Origin: Butyrivibrio hungatei
GTDB lineage: Bacteria > Bacillota > Clostridia > Lachnospirales > Lachnospiraceae
Direction of reading: 5' to 3'
Length of the DNA stretch: 64,000 nt
Assembly (NCBI RefSeq): GCF_900101605.1
Contig: NZ_FMUR01000005.1
Span: 176,015-240,014 of the forward strand
This document shows, piece after piece, positions 34,398-45,180 of this stretch. The position numbers and the translations under genes were made by a program. Positions within the stretch are counted from its first letter, which is position 1. The number at the start of each line of letters is the position of its first letter. The notes beneath the pieces are model-generated. The model made no database searches. It was not told where the DNA came from and saw only the letters and a list, made by a program, of their open reading frames with translations.

Positions 34398-37328
34398 ATG
34401 AATATAGAAAATTTATCTGCATATGAGATCGTTGAAAAGAGACATATAGACGATCTTAACTCAGACAGTTATTTGATGAGACATAAAAAGACAGGGGCGA
34501 GAGTTGCAATTCTTTCAAATGATGAAGAGAATAAGGTTTTTGCCATAGGTTTTAGGACTCCGCCTAAAGATTCCACGGGAGTTGCTCATATAATCGAGCA
34601 TACGGTTCTTTGCGGATCTGAAAAATACCCGATAAAAGATCCTTTTCTTGAACTTGCAAAAGGATCGCTCAATACTTTTTTGAACGCCATGACATTTCCG
34701 GATAAGACCGTATATCCGGTTGCAAGCTGTAATGACGCTGATTTCCAGAATCTTATGGACGTTTATCTGGATGCGGTTTTTTATCCGAATATCTACAAGA
34801 CAGACAAGATTTTCAGCCAGGAAGGCTGGCATTATGAAATGGAAAATGACGACTCCGAGCTTACAATAAACGGAGTCGTTTACAATGAGATGAAGGGGGC
34901 ATTTTCATCTGCTGATGATGTGCTTTCAAGAGAAATACAGGCTTCTCTTTATCCCGATATCACATATGGAATGGAATCGGGCGGAGACCCTGATGTCATC
35001 CCGGAACTTACATATGAGGATTATCTTGATTTTCACAGGAAATATTATCACCCTTCAAACAGCTATATTTATCTTTACGGAAATATGGATTTTGTTTCGA
35101 AACTTGATTATATCGACAAGAACTACCTTTCAAGATTTGATCGTCTTGATGTTGATTCAAAGATTGAGAGACAGGAAGCATTTAAAGAGCCTAAGGAGAT
35201 AGTAAAACCTTATCCGATCCTTTCCGAAGAAAAGATAGATAAAAATACTTATCTTTCATATAACTGCAGCGTTGGATCGACTCTCGATCAAAAGCTCTAC
35301 ATTGCTTTTGATATTTTGGATTATGCGCTCTGTTCCGCACCCGGTGCGCCTATCAAGAAGGCACTTATCGAAAGAGGAATCGGACAGGACGTTTACAGCG
35401 AGTATGACAACGGAATACAGCAGCCTGTTTTTTCAATCATTGCAAAAAATGCCGATGCTTCGCAGAAGGATGAATTTGTTGAAGTTATAAGATCTGTGCT
35501 TAAAGAGCAGGCTGAAAACGGAATTGATAAGAAAGCTCTTTTGGCAGGGCTTAATTATGATGAATTTAAGTATAGAGAGGCTGATTTTGGCAGATATCCC
35601 AAGGGGCTTTTGTACGGACTTCAGGTTTTCGACAGCTGGCTCTATGATGATAACAGACCTTGGATAAATGTTGAGGCTAATGCCACATTCGCGGAACTTA
35701 AAAAAGAAGTTCAGGGTAGATATTTCGAGGAACTTATCGAGAAATATCTTTTGTCCAATAATCACAGGACAGTGCTCATGCTTGAGCCCGTTCCGGGACT
35801 TACAGATAAGAAGGACGAAGAACTTAAGAAAAAACTTGCGGATTACAAAGCATCTCTTTCAGCTGAAGAGATTGCAGAGATTGTAAAGTATACCGCAGAT
35901 CTCAAGGAATATCAGGATACACCCGATTCGCCGGAAGATCTTAAGAAGATTCCGCTTCTTGAACTTAAGGATCTTAAGAGAGAGGCTGAGAAATTTATCT
36001 ATGAGAAAAAAGAAGAGAACGGAGTCGATATTCTTTTCCATAATATTTTTACAAACGGAATTGTCTATCTGACATTTGTTTTTGACTTGAAAAATCTTGA
36101 TGCAAAGCTTATTCCGTATGTTTCGGTACTTAAGAAAGTAATCGGAATGATGGATACGGAAAATTACAGCTACGGCGATCTTTTTAACGAGATCAACATA
36201 AAGACGGGCGGAATCACAGGAACTATAAGCACATATACGGATTCGGATGATGTAACTAAGTTTACGACAACTCTAGAAGTCAGCGTAAAGGTTCTTCATG
36301 AGAATCTTCATGATGCTTTTGAACTTGTAAAAGAGATAATCACAAAGACTAAGCTTGATGACGGCAGAAGACTTAAGGAAATATTCGGCGAGCAGTATGC
36401 AAGACTTCAGTCAGATCTTGCCGCCGCCGGACATCAGACAAGTGCGGTCAGAGCAATGTCTTATGTTTCACCTGCTGCAGCTGTTTCGGACAGAACAGGC
36501 GGAATCGGATATTTCAGACATCTTGAGGGACTTCTTTCTGAGATTGAAACTTCCGAAGGTGCAAAAGAGATATCGGAAAAGCTTAAATCTCTTTGCAATG
36601 CGATATTCAGAGCGGAAAATCTTTTGGTTGACGTTACATGTTCTGATAAAGAGTATGCGGGAGTTCCTGAAGAGAGTAAGCTCTTTGCGGATTCTCTTTT
36701 TACAGATGACTATGAAAAAGTTAAGTTCGAGATCGAGACAAGCAGAAGAAATGAGGCATTTAAGACGGCCGGACAGGTTCAGTACGTATGCCGCGCAGGA
36801 AATTTTGCATCGAAGGGACTTAAGTATAACGGCGCGCTTCGTGTCCTCAAGGTTATGATGGGATATGATTATCTCTGGAAGAACATCAGAGTCATCGGCG
36901 GAGCTTACGGCTGCATGAGCAGTTATGCAAAGAACGGTGATTCGGCATTTGTAACTTACAGGGATCCCAATCTTAAGAACAGTATCGATGTATTTGAGAA
37001 TGCATCTGAGTATCTTAAGAATTTTGACGAGGACGAGAGAGTTATTCTTAAATACATAATTGGTGCGATTTCCGACCTCGACACACCAAAAACTCCTGCC
37101 GCAAAAGGAACTTACGGTCTTTCTGCGTATATCTGCAATTCCAAGATGGACAGGATCCAGCGTTGCAGAGACGAACTTCTCGGAACAACAAAGGAGACTA
37201 TAAGAGGCTTAAGCAAATATGTTGATGCATTTATGGAAGATAAGTGCCTTTGCGTAATAGGAAGTTCTGAAAAGATCGATTCGGAGAAAGAACTGTTTGA
37301 TAATATTGAGCAGCTTGTAAATAAGTGA
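34398..37328 (+). CDS. M16C family zinc peptidase (PreP/Cym1-like)
   Basis: A 976-residue peptidase of the pitrilysin superfamily that degrades short unfolded peptides in a closed chamber. The inverted zinc motif HxxEH is His64-IIE-His68 in GVAHIIEHTVLCGS; the distal Glu is in VVYNEMKGAFSS. The length and the second half (about 500-976, inactive M16 repeats with the substrate-binding region) match PreP-type rather than the 420-residue type. No signal peptide, so cytosolic. ATG 34398 after AAGGAAGG; a TTG is one codon upstream. It follows the giant protein by 13 bp. Confidence 0.93.
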   Translation: MNIENLSAYEIVEKRHIDDLNSDSYLMRHKKTGARVAILSNDEENKVFAIGFRTPPKDSTGVAHIIEHTVLCGSEKYPIKDPFLELAKGSLNTFLNAMTFPDKTVYPVASCNDADFQNLMDVYLDAVFYPNIYKTDKIFSQEGWHYEMENDDSELTINGVVYNEMKGAFSSADDVLSREIQASLYPDITYGMESGGDPDVIPELTYEDYLDFHRKYYHPSNSYIYLYGNMDFVSKLDYIDKNYLSRFDRLDVDSKIERQEAFKEPKEIVKPYPILSEEKIDKNTYLSYNCSVGSTLDQKLYIAFDILDYALCSAPGAPIKKALIERGIGQDVYSEYDNGIQQPVFSIIAKNADASQKDEFVEVIRSVLKEQAENGIDKKALLAGLNYDEFKYREADFGRYPKGLLYGLQVFDSWLYDDNRPWINVEANATFAELKKEVQGRYFEELIEKYLLSNNHRTVLMLEPVPGLTDKKDEELKKKLADYKASLSAEEIAEIVKYTADLKEYQDTPDSPEDLKKIPLLELKDLKREAEKFIYEKKEENGVDILFHNIFTNGIVYLTFVFDLKNLDAKLIPYVSVLKKVIGMMDTENYSYGDLFNEINIKTGGITGTISTYTDSDDVTKFTTTLEVSVKVLHENLHDAFELVKEIITKTKLDDGRRLKEIFGEQYARLQSDLAAAGHQTSAVRAMSYVSPAAAVSDRTGGIGYFRHLEGLLSEIETSEGAKEISEKLKSLCNAIFRAENLLVDVTCSDKEYAGVPEESKLFADSLFTDDYEKVKFEIETSRRNEAFKTAGQVQYVCRAGNFASKGLKYNGALRVLKVMMGYDYLWKNIRVIGGAYGCMSSYAKNGDSAFVTYRDPNLKNSIDVFENASEYLKNFDEDERVILKYIIGAISDLDTPKTPAAKGTYGLSAYICNSKMDRIQRCRDELLGTTKETIRGLSKYVDAFMEDKCLCVIGSSEKIDSEKELFDNIEQLVNK

Positions 37329-37346
37329 TCTTGTGCTTATGCACAC

Positions 37347-38411
37347 ATGGGTAAAAATATGAGAAAAAGATTTATTCAAAAGAAAGTATTTATTATTTTC
37401 GCATGTGTGACTTTATTTGTTTTGACAGCTATGGGATGCGGAAGTTCAGCTGACAGCTCGTCGGAATCTTCGGATATGAGAGCGGAGTCACCCGCTGATA
37501 CCGTAAACGCCGGAAGACCTAATAGGGCCGGTATGAAAAGCGTTGCTGCAGAAGATGCGGCTATGACCGAACAGGCGGTTGAAAGTGAAGCTTTTGAAGT
37601 TGAGGAAGTCGCCGATACAGGCGGTGATGCGGCGCAGCAGGAAGCCGAAGCTGTAGCGGATACTTCAAGAAAACTTATCACTACGATGGAAATGAGTGCC
37701 GAGACGGATAATTTCGATGAGGCGTCTACTCAGATAGAAGCAAAAGTCGGCGAACTCGGCGGATATATCGAGTCAAGCGATATATATAACGGAAGTTCGT
37801 ACGGCGACGATCGCAGCAGGGAAAATAGAAGAGCAAACTATGTTATAAGGATTCCCGCCGATAAGCTTAAGGAATTTGTTGACGGGATCGGCGAAGCATA
37901 TAATATCACGAGCAGACTTACAAATGTTGAGGATGTAACGCTTCAGTATGTTGATCTTGAGAGCAAGAAGAAAGCTCTTTTGACCGAGGAAGAGAGTTTG
38001 CTTAAGATACTTGAATCCGCTCAAACGGTGGAAGATATCATCACTGTGCAGGACAGACTTTCACAGGTGAGATATCAGCTTGAGAATATGGAGTCCCAGC
38101 TTAGAACTTTTGACAACCAGATTGATTACAGCACTGTAAACTTAAGCCTTGAAGAGGTTGCAAAGTATACGCCTGTTGAAGAAAAAGGTGCCTTTGCAAG
38201 AATGGGCGAGGGCTTTGTTGAGAGCCTTAAATCTGTAGGAAATGCGATAAAAGAATTTATTGTATGGTTTGTGATACATATTCCTCAGCTTTTGTTCCTT
38301 GCCATTTTTGTTGCGGTTATCTGGATAAGTGTCAAGAAATACAGAGAAATGAAAAAGGCAAAACCTGTAGTTGATGCCGAAAAGAAAACAGAAGGTAAAG
38401 ATGGAGAATAA
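37347..38411 (+). CDS. DUF4349 lipoprotein with C-terminal membrane anchor
   Basis: A 354-residue protein. It has a signal peptide with lipobox LTAMGC (Cys around residue 31), a Ser/Ala/Glu-rich spacer, and a DUF4349 domain (about 105-290). That domain includes GELGGYIESS, a coiled coil, and the closing TVNLSLEE segment. A membrane helix follows (about 308-330), then a basic cytosolic tail. The function of DUF4349 proteins is unknown. Two starts (37347 and 37359) lack a good ribosome binding site. The 3' end overlaps era by 11 bp, so translation is coupled. Confidence 0.85.
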   Translation: MGKNMRKRFIQKKVFIIFACVTLFVLTAMGCGSSADSSSESSDMRAESPADTVNAGRPNRAGMKSVAAEDAAMTEQAVESEAFEVEEVADTGGDAAQQEAEAVADTSRKLITTMEMSAETDNFDEASTQIEAKVGELGGYIESSDIYNGSSYGDDRSRENRRANYVIRIPADKLKEFVDGIGEAYNITSRLTNVEDVTLQYVDLESKKKALLTEEESLLKILESAQTVEDIITVQDRLSQVRYQLENMESQLRTFDNQIDYSTVNLSLEEVAKYTPVEEKGAFARMGEGFVESLKSVGNAIKEFIVWFVIHIPQLLFLAIFVAVIWISVKKYREMKKAKPVVDAEKKTEGKDGE

Positions 38412-39309
38412 TTTTAAGACCGGTTACATAGCGCTTATAGGACGTCCGAATGTCGGAAAGTCGACGCTTATGAACCAGATGATAGGTCAGAAGATCGCGA
38501 TAACTTCGTGTAAGCCGCAGACCACCAGAAACAAGATAATGACTGTTTATACGGATGACCTGTGTCAGATGATCTTTTTGGATACACCGGGTATTCACGA
38601 GACAAAGAATAAGCTTGGCGAGTATATGACCAAGGTTGCGAAGAGTACACTCGACGAAGTTGATGTGGTCTTGTGGCTCGTTGAACCAAGTACATTTATT
38701 GGCGCGGGCGAACAGGGAATTATCGAGGAGTTAAAGAAGTGCGGGAAGCCGGTCATACTTGTTATAAATAAGATCGATACGGTAGATAAAGACAATCTTT
38801 CGAAATTTGAAGATGCGTATAAGAGCAGGATGGATTTTGCAAAGGTTGTACATACTGCGGCGCTTCGAAGAATAAATGTCGATGAGGTAATGAATGCGAT
38901 AAGAGAGTTCCTTCCCGTCGGACCTCCTTTTTACGATGAAGACACTCTTACCGATCAGCCTGAGAGGCAGATTGTTGCTGAGATCATCAGAGAAAAGGCT
39001 CTCAGACTTATGAAAGATGAGGTTCCTCACGGAATCGCCGTTACGGTTGAGCGAATGAGAGAACGCGAAGACAAGGAACTCATGGATATCGAAGCTACGA
39101 TCATCTGTGAGAGAGAGTCTCACAAGGGAATCGTCATAGGTAAAGGCGGAGCGATGCTTAAAAGAATCGGCTCAAACGCAAGAAAAGATATCGAAGAACT
39201 TGTTGGGATCAAAGTAAATCTTCAGTTGTGGGTCAAAGTCAGAAAAGACTGGAGAGATGACAAGACGCAGCTTAAGAGTTTTGGATATGATGTCAGAGGC
39301 ATAAACTGA
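38401..39309 (+). CDS. era: GTPase Era
   Basis: A GTPase that binds the 3' end of 16S rRNA and is needed for 30S ribosome maturation. From ATG 38401 it has 302 residues, as usual; the frame runs upstream to 38371 inside the previous gene. Motifs: G1 GRPNVGKST (14-22), G3 DTPGIHETK, G4 NKID, and a C-terminal KH domain with HKGIVIGKGGAMLKRIG. recO follows by 18 bp. Confidence 0.97.
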   Translation: MENNFKTGYIALIGRPNVGKSTLMNQMIGQKIAITSCKPQTTRNKIMTVYTDDLCQMIFLDTPGIHETKNKLGEYMTKVAKSTLDEVDVVLWLVEPSTFIGAGEQGIIEELKKCGKPVILVINKIDTVDKDNLSKFEDAYKSRMDFAKVVHTAALRRINVDEVMNAIREFLPVGPPFYDEDTLTDQPERQIVAEIIREKALRLMKDEVPHGIAVTVERMREREDKELMDIEATIICERESHKGIVIGKGGAMLKRIGSNARKDIEELVGIKVNLQLWVKVRKDWRDDKTQLKSFGYDVRGIN

Positions 39310-39327
39310 GAAAATGGTAACAGTTAT

Positions 39328-39987
39328 ATGGAAGAATTGGTAAATGTAAAAGGCATGGTCATAAAACATTCTCCCGTCGGGGATTATGACTGGGTAGCAA
39401 CCGTGTTTACGGCCGACAGAGGCAAGATAACCGCCTTTGCGAGAAATGCAAGAAAACCCGGAAGTAAGCTGGCCGGAAGTGTTGAGCCTTTTTGCTTCGG
39501 AACGTTTAAACTTTTTGCCGGAAGGAATTCCTATACGATCGTCGAAGCTGACATAGAAAATTATTTTGAAGGTTTTAGACAAGATCTGGAAGGTGCCTGC
39601 TATGGCACCTTTTTTCTTGAGATAGCTTCTTTTTATACAAGAGAAAACAATGAGGACAAAGAACTTTTAAATCTTTTGTATATTTCTCTGAAGGCTCTTT
39701 TGAATGAAAAGATCGGGAACAATCTTGTCAGATGTATCTATGAAATAAAGGCTCTGTGCATAGAAGGAGAGTTTCCCGGAATTCCCGGCGGAAGGAAATT
39801 TCTTGATTCTACAGTGTATACAGTCAATTATATAGCGACAAGTCCGCTTAAGAAGCTGTATTCATTCGATGTTTCAAAAGAAGTGCTTTCGGAACTTGAG
39901 GATATTACCGCAGAATACAGGAAAAGATCTATCGATAAACCTCTTAAAAGCCTTGAAATGCTGGAGAGTCTGTATAATGTGCGTTAG
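39328..39987 (+). CDS. recO: DNA repair protein RecO
   Basis: RecO loads RecA with RecF and RecR and anneals single strands. The 219-residue protein has the N-terminal OB fold (KGMVIKHSPVGDYDWVATVFTADRGKITAFARNARK) and the helical C-terminal half. It is somewhat shorter than the 240-255 residues usual in Firmicutes, and the C-terminal four-cysteine zinc site is not visible. The era-recO order is common in Firmicutes. Confidence 0.9.
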   Translation: MEELVNVKGMVIKHSPVGDYDWVATVFTADRGKITAFARNARKPGSKLAGSVEPFCFGTFKLFAGRNSYTIVEADIENYFEGFRQDLEGACYGTFFLEIASFYTRENNEDKELLNLLYISLKALLNEKIGNNLVRCIYEIKALCIEGEFPGIPGGRKFLDSTVYTVNYIATSPLKKLYSFDVSKEVLSELEDITAEYRKRSIDKPLKSLEMLESLYNVR

Positions 39988-39989
39988 TA

Positions 39990-40018
39990 TTGAAAAAAAA
40001 ATACTATTTGGATATAAT
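39990..40018 (+). promoter_or_regulatory. Promoter of the lipoprotein gene (40078)
   Basis: TTGAAA (39990-39995), 17 nt, TATAAT (40013-40018), starting 2 bp after the recO stop codon. Confidence 0.75.
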
Positions 40019-40077
40019 ATCATTTGTTTGCTGGAAAAACAGTTTAGTTTATAGAAAAGGAGGGCATCAGCACAACT

Positions 40078-40701
40078 ATGCAGGGTAATATAATTCGACT
40101 TAATAAAATGATGAAGAAGATAGCCGTTGTTTTCATGACTGCAACTATTTTCGTTGTGCTCGCAGGATGCGGAGAAGAGAAAAAGGACATTACGTCAATT
40201 AAGATTGACAGAAAAGGAAACATCACAAGTGTAATCTATGATGATTTTGCCGGAGAGAATTACAGTCAGGAGGAGTTTGAGACTGCCAATTCTGCAAGGG
40301 TTGAAGCATATAATGAAGAGTGCCTTGGTGAGAGAATTACTGTTGAATCAGTTGAGAAAAACGAAGAGACATCTAAGATTAAGGTTGTTATGACATATGA
40401 CAGCCCTGACGACTATAAAAAGTTTAATGGTAAAGTTCTTTTTTACGGAACCGTTAAAGAAGCAGAAAAAGCGGGATACACGCTTACAGATAAGCTTGTA
40501 GACAGTGAGAGAAAGGCACCGGATAAGAACATCTTAAAAAAATATAAGAATAAGCATGTTATCATTGTAGAGGACAAGACAACAATTTTTGTACCTTACA
40601 ATATTGATTACGTGTCTGTAGGTGCAAGATATACCGGCAAAAAGGGAGTTGATCTGTCGGGTTGCAGTACACAGCTCGTAGAGATACTTCTTTCAAAATA
40701 A
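40078..40701 (+). CDS. Small lipoprotein of unknown function
   Basis: A 207-residue protein with a signal peptide and lipobox VLAGC (Cys around residue 31), then a mixed alpha/beta domain without family motifs I recognise. The strand [21 protein letters not shown] suggests a small globular envelope domain. The ATG at 40078 lies about 14 bp from AAGGAGG, a long spacing; ATG 40108 is a possible alternative but lacks a site. It lies between recO and glyS, with its own promoter. Confidence 0.7.
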   Translation: MQGNIIRLNKMMKKIAVVFMTATIFVVLAGCGEEKKDITSIKIDRKGNITSVIYDDFAGENYSQEEFETANSARVEAYNEECLGERITVESVEKNEETSKIKVVMTYDSPDDYKKFNGKVLFYGTVKEAEKAGYTLTDKLVDSERKAPDKNILKKYKNKHVIIVEDKTTIFVPYNIDYVSVGARYTGKKGVDLSGCSTQLVEILLSK

Positions 40702-40730
40702 AAAAATATTCGCAGGAATGGAGACAGACA

Positions 40731-42128
40731 ATGGAAAATAGTGCAAAGACAATGGAAAAAATTATAGCTCTTGCAAAAGGAAGAGGCTTTGTACATCCGG
40801 GCAGTGAGATTTACGGCGGACTTGCAAACACATGGGATTACGGAATTTTAGGTGTTGAGCTTAAGAACAACATTAAGAAGGCTTGGTGGCAGAAGTTTGT
40901 TCAGGAGAGCCCTACCAACGTAGGCGTTGACTGTGCCATTCTTATGAATCCCCAGACATGGGTTGCTTCAGGACATATTGGAAGTTTCTCAGATCCTCTT
41001 ATGGATTGTAAAGAATGTCATGAGCGTTTCAGAGCAGATAAGATCATTGAAGATTATGCTGCAGAGAATGGAATCACACTTGAGTCAAGTGTTGACGGCT
41101 GGTCACAGGAGCAGATGAAGGCTTACATCGAGGAGAACAATATTCCTTGTCCTACCTGCGGTAAGCATAATTTTACAGATATCAGACAGTTTAACCTTAT
41201 GTTTAAGACTTTCCAGGGCGTTACAGAGGATGCCAAGAATACGGTATACCTTCGTCCGGAGACTGCACAGGGTATTTTTGTCAACTTCAAAAATGTTCAG
41301 AGAACATCACGTAAGAAGATTCCTTTTGGTATTTGCCAGGTTGGTAAGTCATTCAGAAATGAGATCACACCCGGTAACTTCATTTTCCGTGTAAGAGAAT
41401 TCGAGCAGATGGAGATGGAGTTCTTCTGTGAGCCTGATACAGACCTTGAATGGTTTGCATACTGGAAGCAGTTTTGTATTGATTTCCTTAAGAGCCTTGG
41501 CATGAAGGAAGAAGAGATGAGAGTAAGGGATCACGATCCTGAAGAGCTTTCATTCTATTCAAAGGCTACAACGGACATCGAGTTCCTTTTCCCGTTCGGA
41601 TGGGGAGAACTTTGGGGAATCGCAGACAGAACAGACTACGATCTTACACAGCATCAGAATGTATCCGGTGAAGATATGACATATTTCGATGATGAGAAGA
41701 GAGTTAAATATCTTCCTTTTGTTATCGAGCCTTCACTTGGTGTTGAGAGATTGTTCCTTGCTATGCTTTGCGGAGCATATGACGAGGAGGAGATCGGAGA
41801 GGGCGATGTAAGAACCGTTCTTCATTTCCATCCCGCTCTTGCACCTGTTAAGATCGGAATTCTTCCTCTTTCAAAGAAGCTTAACGAAGGTGCTGAGAAG
41901 ATCTATGCTCAGCTTTCGAAGAAATACAATTGCGAATTTGACGACCGTGGAAATATCGGTAAGAGATATCGCAGACAGGATGAGATTGGAACTCCTTTCT
42001 GCATCACATATGATTTTGACTCTGAGACAGACGGAAAAGTTACCGTAAGATTCAGAGACAGCATGGAGCAGGAACGTGTTGCTATTGATGAGCTTGAGAC
42101 TTATTTTGCTGACAAGTTTACATTATAA
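40731..42128 (+). CDS. glyS: Glycyl-tRNA synthetase (single-chain, homodimeric type)
   Basis: A class II synthetase charging tRNA-Gly. From ATG 40731 it has 465 residues; the frame extends upstream to 40662 without support. It begins with [18 protein letters not shown] and holds motif 2 ([26 protein letters not shown]), motif 3 ([14 protein letters not shown]) and a C-terminal anticodon-binding domain. Two CxxC pairs (CKECH and CPTCG) probably bind zinc. This is the eukaryote-like alpha2 type, not the GlyQ/GlyS tetramer. alaS follows by 11 bp. Confidence 0.96.
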   Translation: MENSAKTMEKIIALAKGRGFVHPGSEIYGGLANTWDYGILGVELKNNIKKAWWQKFVQESPTNVGVDCAILMNPQTWVASGHIGSFSDPLMDCKECHERFRADKIIEDYAAENGITLESSVDGWSQEQMKAYIEENNIPCPTCGKHNFTDIRQFNLMFKTFQGVTEDAKNTVYLRPETAQGIFVNFKNVQRTSRKKIPFGICQVGKSFRNEITPGNFIFRVREFEQMEMEFFCEPDTDLEWFAYWKQFCIDFLKSLGMKEEEMRVRDHDPEELSFYSKATTDIEFLFPFGWGELWGIADRTDYDLTQHQNVSGEDMTYFDDEKRVKYLPFVIEPSLGVERLFLAMLCGAYDEEEIGEGDVRTVLHFHPALAPVKIGILPLSKKLNEGAEKIYAQLSKKYNCEFDDRGNIGKRYRRQDEIGTPFCITYDFDSETDGKVTVRFRDSMEQERVAIDELETYFADKFTL

Positions 42129-42139
42129 GGAGTGATTAG

Positions 42140-44797
42140 ATGAGACAATTTACAGCTAACGAGCTGCGCAAGACATGGAAGCAGTTTTATATAGACAGAG
42201 GGCATGTTGATGTCGGTGCGGTTTCTCTTGTATCCGACGGTTCAACGGGAGTTATGTTCAATGTTGCGGGAATGCAGCCCCTGATGCCTTACCTTCTCGG
42301 TAAGAAGCATCCTCTCGGAAAAAGACTTTGCAATGTGCAGGGTTGTGTTAGAACAAACGACATTGACTCTGTTGGTGATAAGAGCCACGTTACATTCTTT
42401 GAGATGATGGGAAGCTGGAGTCTCGGAGATTATTTCAAAGAGGAGCGCTGTAAGTGGAGCTATGAACTTCTTACAGAGGTATTTGGCTTTGATGCGGATC
42501 ATCTTGCTGCGACAGTATTTGCCGGAGACGACAATGCTCCCAGAGATGAAGAGGGTGCTCAGTATCGTATAGCTTCAGGATTTAAGAAGGAAAATATCTA
42601 CTATCTTCCTGCCGAGGATAACTGGTGGGGACTTGAATATGGTCCCTGTGGTCCCGACAGTGAGATGTTCTATATTGCCGATAAGCCGGACTGCGGCCCT
42701 AATTGCGGTCCCGGATGTGACTGCGGCAAATATACAGAGCTTGGTAATGACGTATTTATGCAGTATGAGAAGCATAAGGACGGTTCACTTACACCTCTTA
42801 AGCAGAAGAATGTTGATACGGGATGGGGACTTGAAAGAATCCTTGCATTCCTTAACGGTTCCAAGGATGTATATCAGGTTGATGTATTTACTCCTGTTAT
42901 CAGCTATATCGAGAAGAATACAGGCGTTAAGTATAATGCGGACGAAAAGACTACAAAGTCTATGAGAATCCTCGCAGATCATATCCGTACATCTGTTATG
43001 CTGATCGGGGATGAAGCTAAGCTTCTTCCGTCAAATACAGGTGCAGGTTATATCTTAAGAAGACTTATCCGTCGTGCCGTAAGACATGCGAGAGCACTTA
43101 ATCTCGGTAAGGATAAGATCATTGAGATGGCTTCAATATATATCGATAAGGTATATAACGAAAGCTATCCGAATCTTGTAAAGAATCGTGAGTTTGTTCT
43201 TACAGAGCTTTCAAGAGAGATAGCACGTTTTGAGAGCACTCTTGAGAACGGACTTAAGGAGTTTAACAAGATCCTTGAGAAGGCAAAGAGCGAAGGCAGG
43301 AAAGAGATTGACGGTAAGAATGCTTTCTTCCTTTATGATACATATGGTTTCCCTGTTGAGCTTACTGTGGAGCTTGCGGGAGAAGAGGGACTTCTTGTTG
43401 ATGAGAAGGGATTTGCGGCTGCTATGGAAGAGCAGAAGCAGAAAGCAAGAGATAACCAGAATTTCTCTGCAAACCTTTCCACAAACGAGGGTGTATTTGA
43501 TGCGCTTGATTCATCTGTTGTATCTGAATTTGTAGGATATACGGATATTGAAGCTAAGGGTAAGATCGTAGCGATTGCCGACGAGACAAAGCTTGTTGAC
43601 AGTGCAAAAGCCGGAGCAAATGTAACTGTTATCACGGATAAGACCCCTTTCTACGGAACAATGGGTGGACAGGTAGGCGATATCGGTATTATCGAAGGAA
43701 GTAAGGGTACCAAGATCGAAGTTACTGAGACTATTCATGTTGCAGGCGGAAGAATTGCACATGTAGGTAAGGTTGTATCCGGAAGCATCAAAAAGGGAGA
43801 TAAAGTTACTCTTATTGTTGATGCGGAGAACAGAGCAAAGACTTGCAGGAACCATTCTGCAACACACCTTCTTCAGAAAGCTCTCAGAGTTGTTCTCGGA
43901 GATCATGTTGAGCAGGCGGGTTCATATCAGGATCCTGACAAGACAAGGTTTGACTTCAGCCATCATCAGGCTATGACGGCAGATGAGATAAAGAAGGTTG
44001 AAGATCTTGTTAATGCCAAAATTGCGGAGGCACTTCCCGTATCTACCAAGGAAATGTCAATGGAAGATGCGAAGAAGACAGGCGCTATGGCATTGTTTGG
44101 CGAAAAGTACGGTGATGTTGTACGTGTTGTTGAAATGGGCGATTTTTCCGTAGAGCTTTGCGGCGGTACTCATGTATCAAATACCGGAAAGATAGGCTTG
44201 TTTAAGATTGTATCAGAAAGCGGCGTTGCTGCAGGTGTAAGACGTATAGAAGCTCTTACGGGTTCAAATGCAAGAGATTATTATATAAATACCGAGAATA
44301 CTCTTAATGAGGTTGCAAAGCTTCTTAAGACAAATTCAGAGGGTGTTTCGGCACATATCAAGAAACTTCAGGACGAACTCAAGACACTCAGGAGCGAAAA
44401 TGAGTCTCTTAAGAGTAAAGAAGCTCAGGCAGCTCTCGGAGATGTAACAGATAAAGTTAAGCAGATTAACGGAGTTAATTTCCTTGCTGTTTCTTTGAAG
44501 GGTGTTGATATGAATGGGCTTCGTGACCTTGGCGATCAGATGAAAAGTAAGATTGGCGGAGGCGTGATCCTTCTTGTATCTGAGAATGAAGATAAGGTTA
44601 ATCTTGTTGCAATGGCTACCGATGATGCAATGGCTAAGGGTGCTCATGCAGGAAATCTTATTAAAGCAGTTGCGCCTAAAGTAGGCGGTGGCGGCGGCGG
44701 ACGTCCCAATATGGCTCAGGCCGGCGGTAAGAATCCTGTGGGAATTCCTGATGCTTTACAGGAAGCCGAAAAGATTTTAAGTGGTCAGATAAAGTAA
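42140..44797 (+). CDS. alaS: Alanyl-tRNA synthetase
   Basis: Charges tRNA-Ala and edits Ser/Gly mischarging. The 885-residue protein has full length. The class II aminoacylation core begins at about 1 (NELRKTWKQFYIDRGH). The editing domain has HSATHLLQKALR (HxxxH) and CGGTHVSNTGKIG. The C-terminal coiled coil and DHHA1 domain end with GGGGGGRPNMAQAGGKNP. ATG 42140 after AAGGAG. It is cotranscribed with glyS and ends at the terminator at 44838. Confidence 0.98.
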   Translation: MRQFTANELRKTWKQFYIDRGHVDVGAVSLVSDGSTGVMFNVAGMQPLMPYLLGKKHPLGKRLCNVQGCVRTNDIDSVGDKSHVTFFEMMGSWSLGDYFKEERCKWSYELLTEVFGFDADHLAATVFAGDDNAPRDEEGAQYRIASGFKKENIYYLPAEDNWWGLEYGPCGPDSEMFYIADKPDCGPNCGPGCDCGKYTELGNDVFMQYEKHKDGSLTPLKQKNVDTGWGLERILAFLNGSKDVYQVDVFTPVISYIEKNTGVKYNADEKTTKSMRILADHIRTSVMLIGDEAKLLPSNTGAGYILRRLIRRAVRHARALNLGKDKIIEMASIYIDKVYNESYPNLVKNREFVLTELSREIARFESTLENGLKEFNKILEKAKSEGRKEIDGKNAFFLYDTYGFPVELTVELAGEEGLLVDEKGFAAAMEEQKQKARDNQNFSANLSTNEGVFDALDSSVVSEFVGYTDIEAKGKIVAIADETKLVDSAKAGANVTVITDKTPFYGTMGGQVGDIGIIEGSKGTKIEVTETIHVAGGRIAHVGKVVSGSIKKGDKVTLIVDAENRAKTCRNHSATHLLQKALRVVLGDHVEQAGSYQDPDKTRFDFSHHQAMTADEIKKVEDLVNAKIAEALPVSTKEMSMEDAKKTGAMALFGEKYGDVVRVVEMGDFSVELCGGTHVSNTGKIGLFKIVSESGVAAGVRRIEALTGSNARDYYINTENTLNEVAKLLKTNSEGVSAHIKKLQDELKTLRSENESLKSKEAQAALGDVTDKVKQINGVNFLAVSLKGVDMNGLRDLGDQMKSKIGGGVILLVSENEDKVNLVAMATDDAMAKGAHAGNLIKAVAPKVGGGGGGRPNMAQAGGKNPVGIPDALQEAEKILSGQIK

Positions 44798-44837
44798 TTA
44801 ATTGTTACTGTTTAGTGCGAATATTGGATGCATATTT

Positions 44838-44872
44838 TACGAGGTAACTGAATATAGTTACCTCGTATTTTT
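44838..44872 (+). terminator. Terminator of glyS-alaS
   Basis: TACGAGGTAACT (44838-44849) pairs with AGTTACCTCGTA (44856-44867) over a 6-nt loop, followed by TTTTT. Confidence 0.92.
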
Positions 44873-45013
44873 GAGAAAATTAAAAAATAGTTAAAAAATA
44901 TATTTTTCTATTAATGAATGTGTAATTTTTAGAAAACGTTTAAGATGCGGCGGTTGAGCTGAAAACACGGATCGGTGCAGTAATAACAAGTGATGTTATG
45001 GCTCTGGTGGGTA

Positions 45014-45043
45014 TTGACAATCCTTTGGAAAATGTGATATAAA
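45014..45043 (+). promoter_or_regulatory. Promoter upstream of the small membrane protein
   Basis: TTGACA (45014-45019), 18 nt, TATAAA (45038-45043). The rest of the gap 44873-45180 is AT-rich and otherwise featureless. Confidence 0.65.
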
Positions 45044-45180
45044 AATTAAGTCATGTAAAGTTTATGAGTTGATTTTTTAAAAGACGGGGGACGTTTTTAT
45101 TACTAGTTATTTACGACTTAAAAAAATGAGGTTGACTGAAGGGTTTGCAGGACGTTATGAGCAGAGGAGATAGTATATAT

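Noticed and set aside
40662..40730. N-terminal extension of glycyl-tRNA synthetase
   Set aside because: It overlaps the end of the previous gene and is not part of the family; ATG 40731 gives the usual start.
40702..40730. T-box leader before glyS
   Set aside because: The gap is only 29 bp, too short for a T-box, and no T-box sequence is seen.
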